Shown here one piece after another: positions 17,312 through 23,835 of a stretch of 43,730 nt of DNA. The DNA lies in NCBI GenBank assembly GCA_964481705.1, contig CAYZUC010000014.1, positions 1 to 43,730 of the forward strand, given 5' to 3'. The translations under genes were made by a program, and so were the position numbers. The stretch's first letter is position 1. The number at the start of each line of letters is the position of its first letter. The notes beneath the pieces were generated by a model, which did not search any database, was not told the origin of the DNA, and worked only from the letters and a program-made list of their open reading frames with translations. The DNA is from CAYZUC01 sp964481705. Lineage in GTDB: Bacteria; Bacillota; Clostridia; Lachnospirales; Lachnospiraceae.

Positions 17312-17740
17312 ATGAACATTAGGGAACATATGCTCTCTATGCTTACCGCCTTTGTGGCGGTAGGCGTGGAGATGTATTCAGGAGCAGTGAGTATTGGCGT
17401 GATTACGGATCAGGTGGAGTATCAATACTATTCCTATTTTGATACGATTTTGATTAGGAAGGAATATCCGAACCCGATCTATTGTGCATGGCTTACCGTT
17501 GCTTTTATTGGAATTGTGATGGGATTGCTTCTCATACACAACAGTAGGTTAAAGATGCTGATGCATGGCGCAGGAGTGCTGGTTTTGGCCGGTGCCATAT
17601 GGGAATCGATTGCTGTGTTTGGATACGACAATACAACTCCTTTTAGTTATGCAATATGCATTATTTTAGTAGTAACTTGCATAGTCTTCTTATGTGAGAT
17701 AGGGAAGGAAGTTCGAAAAAGGAATGACGCAATACGATAA
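17312..17740 (+). CDS. Small integral membrane protein of unknown function
   Basis: A 142-residue protein with about four hydrophobic helices (roughly residues 9-30, 57-76, 86-104 and 110-130) and a basic C-terminal tail. No catalytic motif is visible and no family was recognised. ATG 17312 has GGGAG at 17300-17304. Its last 17 bases overlap the start of the MATE transporter gene in another frame, which suggests coupled translation and perhaps a shared function in export. It may be an accessory membrane protein; there is no further evidence for a role. Confidence 0.7.
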   Translation: MNIREHMLSMLTAFVAVGVEMYSGAVSIGVITDQVEYQYYSYFDTILIRKEYPNPIYCAWLTVAFIGIVMGLLLIHNSRLKMLMHGAGVLVLAGAIWESIAVFGYDNTTPFSYAICIILVVTCIVFLCEIGKEVRKRNDAIR

Positions 17741-19061
17741 AATGATTAAGACGCCGATCCCCAAGCTGATCATTATGTTGGGAATCCCCACAACGCTCAG
17801 CATGCTGGTTACCAATATTTACAATATGGGTGACACATTTTTTGTGGGTCGACTCGGTACAAGTGCGAGTGGTGCGATCGGAATTGTCTTTGGATTTATG
17901 TCGATTCTTCAGGCCTTTGGCTTTATGCTTGGTCAGGGCGCGGGCAGTCTGATTTCGAGAAGACTTGGTGCAAATGATAAGGAAAGCGCCAGTATCTATG
18001 CGTCGACCAGCTTTTTCCTGGCATGGATTTTTGGAATTGTAATTGCAGTTTCAGGTATTTTGTTTATTGAGCCATTGTTGCTGCTTTTGGGTAGTACAGA
18101 GACAATTATGCCCTATGCGAAGCAGTACGTATTCTATATCATGCTGTCTGCTCCGATTTCCATGAGCAGCTTTGTGATGAATAATGTTCTTCGATTTGAA
18201 GGAAAGGCTTCTCTGGCCATGGTTGGTCTGGTCTCTGGAGCAGTCATTAATTTGGTGGGAGACCCGATTCTGATGTTTGTCTTTCACATGGGAGTGGCAG
18301 GCGCAGGTCTGTCTACAGCATTATCTCAGGTCATTAGTTTTCTTATTCTGTTATCTGTTTTTCTGCGAAAGAAGACACAGCTTTCCATTAGCTGGAAGTA
18401 TGTCCGCTGGAGTCGTAACGTTATATGGGATATCCTATCGACAGGTTTCCCGGCTCTCGTTCGTCAGGGAATGAACAGTATTTCAACGATGCTGTTAAAT
18501 CATTGCGCAGGCAGCTTTTCCGATGCCGCTGTCGCTGCAGCCTCTATCGCAAATCGCGTAAACTTCTTTATCTTTGCAGTAGCACTTGGAGTTGGTCAGG
18601 GATTTCAGCCGGTCTGCGGTTACAATTATGGTGCAAAAAAGTACTCGCGTGTCAAGGAAGCAAGTCGTTTTACCTTGATCGTATCCGAGATTTTTGTAGG
18701 CATCCTTGCTGTCATAACCTTTGTCTTTGCACCAGGTGTTGTTTCCTGGTTCCGCAATGATCCGCAGGTTATTGAAATTGGCGAGATATCCTTACGTTAT
18801 CAGTGCGTGGCACTCTTTTTCCAGCCAATCACTGTCATCAGCAACATGACCTTCCAGAGCGCCGGAAAACGTACATTGGCGACTTTGTCAGCCATGTTTC
18901 GAAGCGGTTTCTTCTTTATCCCTCTTTTACTCATTCTGACCAAGCTATTTGGTCTGTTCGGCGTGCAGTCCGCGCAGGGCTTCGCAGATGTCCTCGCCGG
19001 TATTGTGGTTTTGCCGATTCTGGTTCAATTCTTACGTAAATTACCCCCGGATGAGAGTTGA
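17724..19061 (+). CDS. MATE family multidrug/sodium antiporter
   Basis: A 445-residue polytopic membrane protein with 12 predicted helices in two bundles. The N-terminal region IPKLIIMLGIPTTLSMLV and the downstream NMGDTFFVGRLG are hallmark MATE segments. The second half repeats the pattern with GFPALVRQGMNSIS and VGQGFQPVCGYNYGAKKY. It is expected to export cationic drugs or metabolites using Na+ or H+ gradients; the substrate cannot be read from sequence. The start at 17724 overlaps the previous small membrane protein gene by 17 bp; AGGGAAGGAA lies 14 nt upstream, so initiation is probably coupled. The promoter of the first AbiF-type RNA follows 42 bp after the stop. Confidence 0.93.
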   Translation: MTQYDKMIKTPIPKLIIMLGIPTTLSMLVTNIYNMGDTFFVGRLGTSASGAIGIVFGFMSILQAFGFMLGQGAGSLISRRLGANDKESASIYASTSFFLAWIFGIVIAVSGILFIEPLLLLLGSTETIMPYAKQYVFYIMLSAPISMSSFVMNNVLRFEGKASLAMVGLVSGAVINLVGDPILMFVFHMGVAGAGLSTALSQVISFLILLSVFLRKKTQLSISWKYVRWSRNVIWDILSTGFPALVRQGMNSISTMLLNHCAGSFSDAAVAAASIANRVNFFIFAVALGVGQGFQPVCGYNYGAKKYSRVKEASRFTLIVSEIFVGILAVITFVFAPGVVSWFRNDPQVIEIGEISLRYQCVALFFQPITVISNMTFQSAGKRTLATLSAMFRSGFFFIPLLLILTKLFGLFGVQSAQGFADVLAGIVVLPILVQFLRKLPPDES

Positions 19062-19102
19062 GGTGAATTTAGATATCTGTCAGATTTATTGATAAATAGT
19101 GG

Positions 19103-19131
19103 TTGAAAAAATCTCTTTCGTATGATAACAT
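19103..19131 (+). promoter_or_regulatory. Promoter of the first AbiF-associated RNA
   Basis: TTGAAA at 19103-19108 and TAACAT at 19126-19131 are separated by 17 bp. The expected start is near 19138, exactly where similarity between the two RNA copies begins. Confidence 0.55.
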
Positions 19132-19137
19132 GACTTT

Positions 19138-19220
19138 AGGCCGTAGGGAGGCATGGGTGATGCCTTAATCCAAATATCCCATTAGCGGGATTAAGAATGG
19201 TAAATCCATTCTTTTTTTTT
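19138..19220 (+). ncRNA. Structured small RNA, copy 1, upstream of the abi gene
   Basis: About 83 nt. The core shared with copy 2 reads GGCCGT(A/T)GGGAGGCA..., then CCAAATATCCCATTAGCGGG. Proposed pairings are CCGT 19141-19144 with GCGG 19185-19188, GGGA 19146-19149 with TCCC 19177-19180, and the hairpin GGCAT/ATGCC (19150-19154 and 19160-19164) with loop GGGTG. A terminator hairpin with a nine-T run (19193-19220) ends it before the abi ribosome site. A structured RNA motif linked to abiF (Abi_2) genes has, as I recall, been described in Firmicutes by comparative genomics; I could not check the match. It may act as an RNA antitoxin or regulator of the Abi protein. Confidence 0.75.
19193..19220 (+). 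terminator. Terminator between RNA copy 1 and abi
   Basis: AAGAATGG at 19193-19200 pairs with CCATTCTT at 19206-19213 around a 5-nt loop, followed by a run of T to 19220. The abi ribosome binding site starts 5 nt later, so abi expression from the RNA promoter needs read-through. Confidence 0.85.
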
Positions 19221-19238
19221 ACACAAAGGAGAGAAACC

Positions 19239-20192
19239 ATGGCATGCATGGAACCACCAATTACACTTGAACAGCAAGTTTTAATGATGAAGAAGTATGT
19301 TCTGTTTCGACAACGAAAAAGGATGAAAGAATTCTTATCATATGCGGGTTATTTTCGAGCAAGTCGGTTTGGAAAGTATTTATTGTCACAAGCTGGAGCT
19401 GTTGGAAGAAAATTAAAACAGGATGAGCTGTTTCAACTTTATGAGTTTGATGTCAATTTAAGAAGAGTATTGAATTTCTACTGTAATCGTGTAGAGGTGA
19501 AATTTAAAAGTGCAATGTCAAACGCATGTGCAATTGATTCAAATGATGGTGCATTCTATCTTGATGAGAAATATTACACACCTTCAAAATCAGAAAGAGA
19601 TGCAAAAAGAAGAAAAGGAAATATCAAACATTTTGAATTACATTTTTTCCCGGACATCAAGAAGAAGGAGTCGGATTTAAGGAAAAATGTGATAAAATAT
19701 CCGGAATTAAAGGAATATAGAAATGGTGGAAGTAAACATCATAGTAAGTTGCCAGTATGGGTCACGTTTTCATATGTAGAATTTGGTACAATTACAATGA
19801 TGTACAGTTATCTTCGAGGTGATTTACGAAAAAAAGTTCTTGAATATTCCTTTGGAAGGAACAGATATACAAAGAAGGATACAGAATCTGTAGATACATG
19901 GCTAGATGCAGTTCGTAACCTAAGAAATTATTGTGCTCATAATTCTATGGTTGTTGGAATTAATTCCTCGGTAGTCCTCGTGGATGCACAAGAGCAAACA
20001 ACAGTATTAGTAAAGGATAATGATTTGTTTTCAAGACTGTATGCATTGAAAAAATTATTACCAAAAGAAGATACAAAAAGACTAAAAAATGATATAATAA
20101 AGTTAATAAAGAAGACGCCGATTGATGTCTATCTTTTTAGTATTCTTCCACAAGATTGGGAAGATTTATATGATAAAATAAAACCTTTTTGA
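19239..20192 (+). CDS. Abi_2 family abortive-infection protein (AbiF/AbiD-like)
   Basis: A 317-residue protein of the Abi-like group (Abi_2 domain). The N-terminal block PPITLEQQVLMMKKYVLF...LSYAGYFRASRFGKYL matches the family start. Near residues 229-234 the sequence RNYCAH gives an Rx4H motif, like the active site of HEPN ribonucleases, preceded by WLDAVRNLR. Such proteins stop phage propagation by killing or arresting the infected cell; an RNase role is inferred. ATG 19239 is set by AAAGGAGAG at 19225-19233. A longer in-frame start at 19197 lies inside the terminator hairpin and is rejected. The gene is strongly A+T-rich. It is bracketed by two copies of one structured RNA, an arrangement like type III toxin-antitoxin loci, where a terminator separates RNA and toxin. 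Confidence 0.85.
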   Translation: MACMEPPITLEQQVLMMKKYVLFRQRKRMKEFLSYAGYFRASRFGKYLLSQAGAVGRKLKQDELFQLYEFDVNLRRVLNFYCNRVEVKFKSAMSNACAIDSNDGAFYLDEKYYTPSKSERDAKRRKGNIKHFELHFFPDIKKKESDLRKNVIKYPELKEYRNGGSKHHSKLPVWVTFSYVEFGTITMMYSYLRGDLRKKVLEYSFGRNRYTKKDTESVDTWLDAVRNLRNYCAHNSMVVGINSSVVLVDAQEQTTVLVKDNDLFSRLYALKKLLPKEDTKRLKNDIIKLIKKTPIDVYLFSILPQDWEDLYDKIKPF

Positions 20193-20193
20193 A

Positions 20194-20199
20194 TATACT
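20194..20199 (+). promoter_or_regulatory. -10 box for the second RNA copy
   Basis: TATACT at 20194-20199 overlaps the region just after the abi stop. It places a start near 20206, the first base of similarity with RNA copy 1. A weak TGATAA at 20171-20176 is 17 bp upstream. Confidence 0.5.
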
Positions 20200-20205
20200 A
20201 ATAGA

Positions 20206-20288
20206 GGCCGTTGGGAGGCAGGGATAATGCCCAAAACCAAATATCCCATTAGCGGGTAGGCAGTTGCGTTTAGCGACTGCCTATTTTT
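20206..20288 (+). ncRNA. Structured small RNA, copy 2, downstream of the abi gene
   Basis: About 83 nt, the same length as copy 1. It keeps CCGT with GCGG (20208-20211 and 20252-20255), GGGA with TCCC (20213-20216 and 20244-20247) and a GGCA/TGCC hairpin (20217-20220 and 20228-20231), with CCAAATATCCCATTAGCGGG identical to copy 1. The central hairpin loop differs (GGGATAA against GGGTG), and loop GGGAT could instead pair with ATCCC as a pseudoknot. The terminator stems of the two copies are unrelated in sequence but both present. Conserved pairing with varied loops and terminators argues for selection on the RNA. Confidence 0.75.
20257..20288 (+). terminator. Terminator of RNA copy 2
   Basis: TAGGCAGTTGC at 20257-20267 pairs with GCGACTGCCTA at 20273-20283 (one G-T pair) around GTTTA, followed by TTTTT. 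Confidence 0.88.
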
Positions 20289-20332
20289 ATGTTAGTGTTA
20301 TAATACTAGTTGTTATATTAGCATAAAGGTTA

Positions 20333-20361
20333 TTGACAACTAATATTGAATAGAATATACT
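20333..20361 (+). promoter_or_regulatory. Consensus promoter of the feo operon
   Basis: TTGACA at 20333-20338, a 17-bp spacer, and TATACT at 20356-20361. The expected start is near 20368, giving a leader of about 95 nt before feoA. Confidence 0.85.
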
Positions 20362-20368
20362 AACCATG

Positions 20369-20388
20369 AAGTTAGATATGTCTAACTT
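20369..20388 (+). promoter_or_regulatory. Palindromic operator candidate for iron-dependent control of feo
   Basis: AAGTTAGA at 20369-20376 and TCTAACTT at 20381-20388 form an 8-bp perfect inverted repeat around TATG, right at the expected transcription start. TTAG...CTAA half-sites resemble targets of DtxR/MntR-family metal repressors. Position over the start favours repression by such a regulator; this is inferred. No regulator gene is nearby. Confidence 0.55.
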
Positions 20389-20462
20389 ACGGGTAAATAA
20401 AAGCAAAAGATAATCAACTTTCAAAAGTGAGTTTATCCATGAAAGGTTGGAAGGAGAGAACT

Positions 20463-20747
20463 ATGACACTAGATAAATTACCAATTGGTAAAGAGGCTAA
20501 GATAACAAGTGTTGGTGGGGAGGGCGCGTTGCGTTGCCGTCTTCTCGATATGGGATTGATTCCTAAGAGTGCTGTCACTGTGCGTAAGGTCGCACCAATG
20601 GGAGATCCCATTGAGATACAGATCCGAGGATATGAGCTTACCATTCGTGTGGATGAAGCCAAAAAGATTGAAGTAGATACGGATATGGAGGAAGCGAGAA
20701 AGATTGAAGTGAATGTAGATATGAAAGAAGGAGGCGTTGACAAATGA
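20463..20747 (+). CDS. feoA: Ferrous iron transport protein FeoA
   Basis: A 94-residue SH3-like cytoplasmic protein that supports FeoB. The FeoA signature is visible in LPIGKEAKITSVGGEG, the LLDMGLIPKSAVTV stretch and GDPIEIQIRGYELTIR. The normal FeoA end, EAKKIEV, is followed by a second near-copy, EARKIEV, so the protein carries about 15 extra acidic residues. ATG 20463 follows AAGGAGAG at 20451-20458. Its TGA overlaps the ATG of feoB (ATGA), so translation is coupled. The operon promoter and operator candidate are directly upstream. Confidence 0.95.
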   Translation: MTLDKLPIGKEAKITSVGGEGALRCRLLDMGLIPKSAVTVRKVAPMGDPIEIQIRGYELTIRVDEAKKIEVDTDMEEARKIEVNVDMKEGGVDK

Positions 20748-22750
20748 TTTTTGCATTAGTAGGAAATCAGAATTGTGGAAAAACGACTCTTTTTAATTGC
20801 CTAACAGGGTCCAATCAGCACGTTGGCAATTTTCCCGGAGTGACAGTGGATCAGAAAATGGGAGATATTATCGGTCAGAAGGACACCAGTGTTGTCGACC
20901 TTCCGGGCATCTATTCTATCCGTCCATATACCAATGAGGAGATTGTGACAAGGGATTTTATCCTGAATCAGAAGCCGGATGGCATTATTAATATTATTGA
21001 TGCGACAAATATCGAGAGAAATCTCTACTTATCCTTGCAGCTTCTCGAGATGCATATTCCGATGGTGATTGCACTGAATATGATGGATGAGGTTCGACAC
21101 AACGGAGGAACTATTAATATTGCGAAGATGTCGGAGATGCTTGGTGTTCCGGTGGTTCCGATCAGTGCTGTGAAAAATGAAGGTGTGTCGGAAGTCATCA
21201 GCAATATTATGGAGGTTTCCAAGAAAAAGATTTATCCGAAGGTTTACGATTTTTGCCCCAAGGGTGCGGTTCATAGATGTATTCATGCGGTAACACACGT
21301 TATTGAAGACCATGCACAGAATCTGGCGATTTCTCCTCGTTTTTGTGCAACAAAGCTGATCGAGGGAGATGAGGCTTTTATCGATACGCTGGGTCTGGAT
21401 CAGAATGAATTGGAGCTGATTGAGCATAGTATTGTGGAGATGGAGCACGACCATGATATGGATCGAAATGCGGCTTTGGCGGATATGCGTTATAATTTTA
21501 TAGATGGTGTATGCAACGCAGCTGTGGTAAAATGTAGAGAGAGCATCGAGCATAAGCGTTCGGTTGCGATAGACCGTATTCTAACCGGAAAATATACTGC
21601 AATTCCAGTATTTTTCCTGATTATGGCGGCCATTTTTTATCTTACCTTTGGCTTGATTGGAAAGGCTCTTTCCGATTGGCTTTCGATGGGCATTGAGGCA
21701 CTGACGAATGTCGTGGATCAGGGACTTTCTATTTATGGTCTGAATCCGGTGGTACATAGTCTGGTGGTCGATGGTATTTTTGCCGGAGTTGGCTCAGTTC
21801 TGAGCTTTCTGCCGATTATTGTGGTTCTCTTTTTCTTCCTGTCTGTTCTGGAGGATACCGGATATATGGCGCGTATCGCGTTTGTTATGGATAAATTATT
21901 ACGTAAAATCGGTCTTTCCGGTCGTAGCTTTGTCCCGATGCTGATCGGATTTGGTTGCTCAGTTCCTGCTGTTATGGCGAGTCGCACGCTCTCATCGGAG
22001 CGAGATCGGAAGATGACGATTATGCTGATTCCTTTTATGAGCTGTTCGGCTAAAATCCCAATTTATGCTGTATTTGCAGCAGCATTCTTTCCGAAACATG
22101 CGGCACTGGTCATGATTGGTCTTTACTTCTCCGGAATTATGGTTGGGATTCTGACAGCTTTGATTTTACGGACATCAGCATTTCGCGGGAATCCAATTCC
22201 TTTTGTTATGGAGCTTCCCAACTATCGCCTGCCATCGCTGAAGAGTGTTGGACTATTGATGTGGGAGAAGGCAAGAGACTTTTTGCAAAAGGCTTTTACC
22301 GTCATTTTTATTGCTACGATTATTATTTGGTTCCTGCAGACCTTTGATTTACGACTGAATGTGGTTATCGACAGTGCTGACAGCCTTCTGGCACTGATTG
22401 GTAAATTGATCGCACCGGTTTTTGCCCCGTTGGGTTTTGCAGACTGGAAGATTACGACCTCATTGATTGCCGGATTTACGGCAAAAGAAGCAGTTGTTAG
22501 TACACTTGGTGTGCTGTCTCATACGGGAACAAGCGAGCTTGCGGCGAGTCTTGGAAATCTGTTCACCCCTTTATCTGCGGTCAGCTTTCTGCTTTTTACT
22601 TTGCTCTATACTCCATGTGTTGCCGCAGTAGCGACGATTCGTAGAGAGCTGGGTTCACGATTGATGACGTTCGGAGTAGTACTGATGCAATGTGGTATCG
22701 CTTGGTTGGTTGCATTTCTGGTTTACCAGATTGGAGGTATGATTGGATGA
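20744..22750 (+). CDS. feoB: Ferrous iron transporter FeoB
   Basis: A 668-residue Fe2+ transporter with an N-terminal G-protein domain: G1 GNQNCGKTT (residues 7-15), G3 DLPGIYSI and G4 NMMD. A helical GDI-like spacer (about 165-270) leads to the polytopic membrane part with two Gate segments, FVPMLIGFGCSVPAVMASR and a later ALLYTPC-like LLYTPCVAAVATI. Cys residues in the gates are intact. It imports Fe2+ across the cytoplasmic membrane under anaerobic conditions. ATG 20744 overlaps the feoA stop, with GAAGGAGG at 20726-20733. The stop overlaps the start of the Cys-rich FeoB partner by the same ATGA arrangement. Confidence 0.97.
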   Translation: MIFALVGNQNCGKTTLFNCLTGSNQHVGNFPGVTVDQKMGDIIGQKDTSVVDLPGIYSIRPYTNEEIVTRDFILNQKPDGIINIIDATNIERNLYLSLQLLEMHIPMVIALNMMDEVRHNGGTINIAKMSEMLGVPVVPISAVKNEGVSEVISNIMEVSKKKIYPKVYDFCPKGAVHRCIHAVTHVIEDHAQNLAISPRFCATKLIEGDEAFIDTLGLDQNELELIEHSIVEMEHDHDMDRNAALADMRYNFIDGVCNAAVVKCRESIEHKRSVAIDRILTGKYTAIPVFFLIMAAIFYLTFGLIGKALSDWLSMGIEALTNVVDQGLSIYGLNPVVHSLVVDGIFAGVGSVLSFLPIIVVLFFFLSVLEDTGYMARIAFVMDKLLRKIGLSGRSFVPMLIGFGCSVPAVMASRTLSSERDRKMTIMLIPFMSCSAKIPIYAVFAAAFFPKHAALVMIGLYFSGIMVGILTALILRTSAFRGNPIPFVMELPNYRLPSLKSVGLLMWEKARDFLQKAFTVIFIATIIIWFLQTFDLRLNVVIDSADSLLALIGKLIAPVFAPLGFADWKITTSLIAGFTAKEAVVSTLGVLSHTGTSELAASLGNLFTPLSAVSFLLFTLLYTPCVAAVATIRRELGSRLMTFGVVLMQCGIAWLVAFLVYQIGGMIG

Positions 22751-22914
22751 ATGCAGTAGATATTTTTGTCTTGTTGGTGGTCGTAGCAGCCGTGGCTGCA
22801 GCTGTTGTCCATATGATACATGCGAAACGCGCAGGTAAGAGTATGGTATGTGGCTGCTGTTCCAGGTGCACAGGTGGTACCGGAGAGTCTGACTGCAGGA
22901 ATTGTACAAATTAG
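22747..22914 (+). CDS. FeoB-associated Cys-rich membrane protein
   Basis: A 55-residue protein starting at the ATGA overlap with the feoB stop. One membrane helix (about residues 5-21, rich in Val and Ala) is followed by a short basic stretch and a Cys-rich tail, VCGCCSRC...DCRNC, with six Cys. This matches the small FeoB-associated Cys-rich family that often follows feoB in Firmicutes. It may bind Fe2+ or help FeoB, though its role is not firmly known. No clear terminator follows before the endonuclease gene. Confidence 0.9.
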   Translation: MNAVDIFVLLVVVAAVAAAVVHMIHAKRAGKSMVCGCCSRCTGGTGESDCRNCTN

Positions 22915-22993
22915 TTGGTTTATATGTGGTGAGTTACTGACATGATGATAGAAATTCAAATTAGGATAGAGAGCATAGAGTAAGGGAGAGAGT

Positions 22994-23824
22994 ATGTTAA
23001 GAATCGGATGTCATTTGTCTTCGGCAGGTGGTTTTCTGGCCATGGCCAAGACAGCAAAGGAAATAAATGCAAATACGTTTCAGTTTTTTACCAGGAATCC
23101 AAGAGGAGGAGCGGCTAAGGCAATCGATGAAAAGGATGTTGAGGATTTTTTATCCTATTCTCGCGACAATGATATAGCTCATGTGCTTGCACATGCTCCC
23201 TACACGCTGAATGCTTGTGCGCTGGACGAAGGACTACGCAGATTTGCGAAGGAGACTATGGCGGATGATCTCCGAAGGATGGAGTATATTCCCGGAAATT
23301 GCTACAACTTTCACCCGGGAAGTCATGTAAAGCAGGGAGCGGAAGTCGGCATCAAGTACATTGTGGAGATGTTAAATGAGATTTTGCTGCCGGAGCAGCA
23401 CACAACGGTCTTGCTTGAGACAATGGCGGGAAAAGGCAGTGAAGTCGGTCGCACCTTTGAGGAGCTTCGTGAGATTTTGGATGGTGTGGAATTGTCCGAT
23501 CATATGGGCATTTGCCTGGATACCTGTCATGTATGGGATGGAGGATATGATATTGGCTCGGATCTGGATCAGGTTCTTGCCGAGTTTGACTCGATCATTG
23601 GATTGGATCGATTGAAGGCGATTCATCTGAATGACAGCAAGAATCCACTTGGAGCTCATAAGGATCGACATGAGAAGATTGGTGAGGGGTGTATTGGAGA
23701 GGACACTCTTTTTGATGTCATCAATCATCCAAGGCTGCGTGACCTTCCATTTTATTTGGAGACACCGAATGAATTAGACGGCTACGCGCATGAAATTGAA
23801 CTTTTGCGGAATCATTATATTTGA
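22994..23824 (+). CDS. nfo: Deoxyribonuclease IV (AP endonuclease, Nfo family)
   Basis: A 276-residue TIM-barrel endonuclease IV that cuts DNA at abasic sites in base excision repair. Zinc-site segments are visible in order: IGCHLSSAGG (residues 4-13), the HAPYTLNAC block near 67, FHPGSH near 101, ETMAGKGSE near 143, CLDTCHVWDGGYD near 176, HLNDSKNPLGAHKDRHEKIGEG near 213-234 and a late ETPNE. Length and residues fit the trinuclear zinc enzyme. ATG 22994 follows GGGAGAGAG at 22984-22992. The debranching enzyme starts 11 nt after its stop. Confidence 0.95.
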   Translation: MLRIGCHLSSAGGFLAMAKTAKEINANTFQFFTRNPRGGAAKAIDEKDVEDFLSYSRDNDIAHVLAHAPYTLNACALDEGLRRFAKETMADDLRRMEYIPGNCYNFHPGSHVKQGAEVGIKYIVEMLNEILLPEQHTTVLLETMAGKGSEVGRTFEELREILDGVELSDHMGICLDTCHVWDGGYDIGSDLDQVLAEFDSIIGLDRLKAIHLNDSKNPLGAHKDRHEKIGEGCIGEDTLFDVINHPRLRDLPFYLETPNELDGYAHEIELLRNHYI

Positions 23825-23835
23825 GGAGGGGTTTT

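Noticed and set aside
19197..19238. Longer N terminus for the Abi protein starting at ATG 19197
   Set aside because: The added codons are the terminator hairpin and T-run; the clear ribosome site serves ATG 19239.
21029..21553. Minus-strand frame opposite feoB
   Set aside because: Shadow of feoB without ribosome site or domain features.
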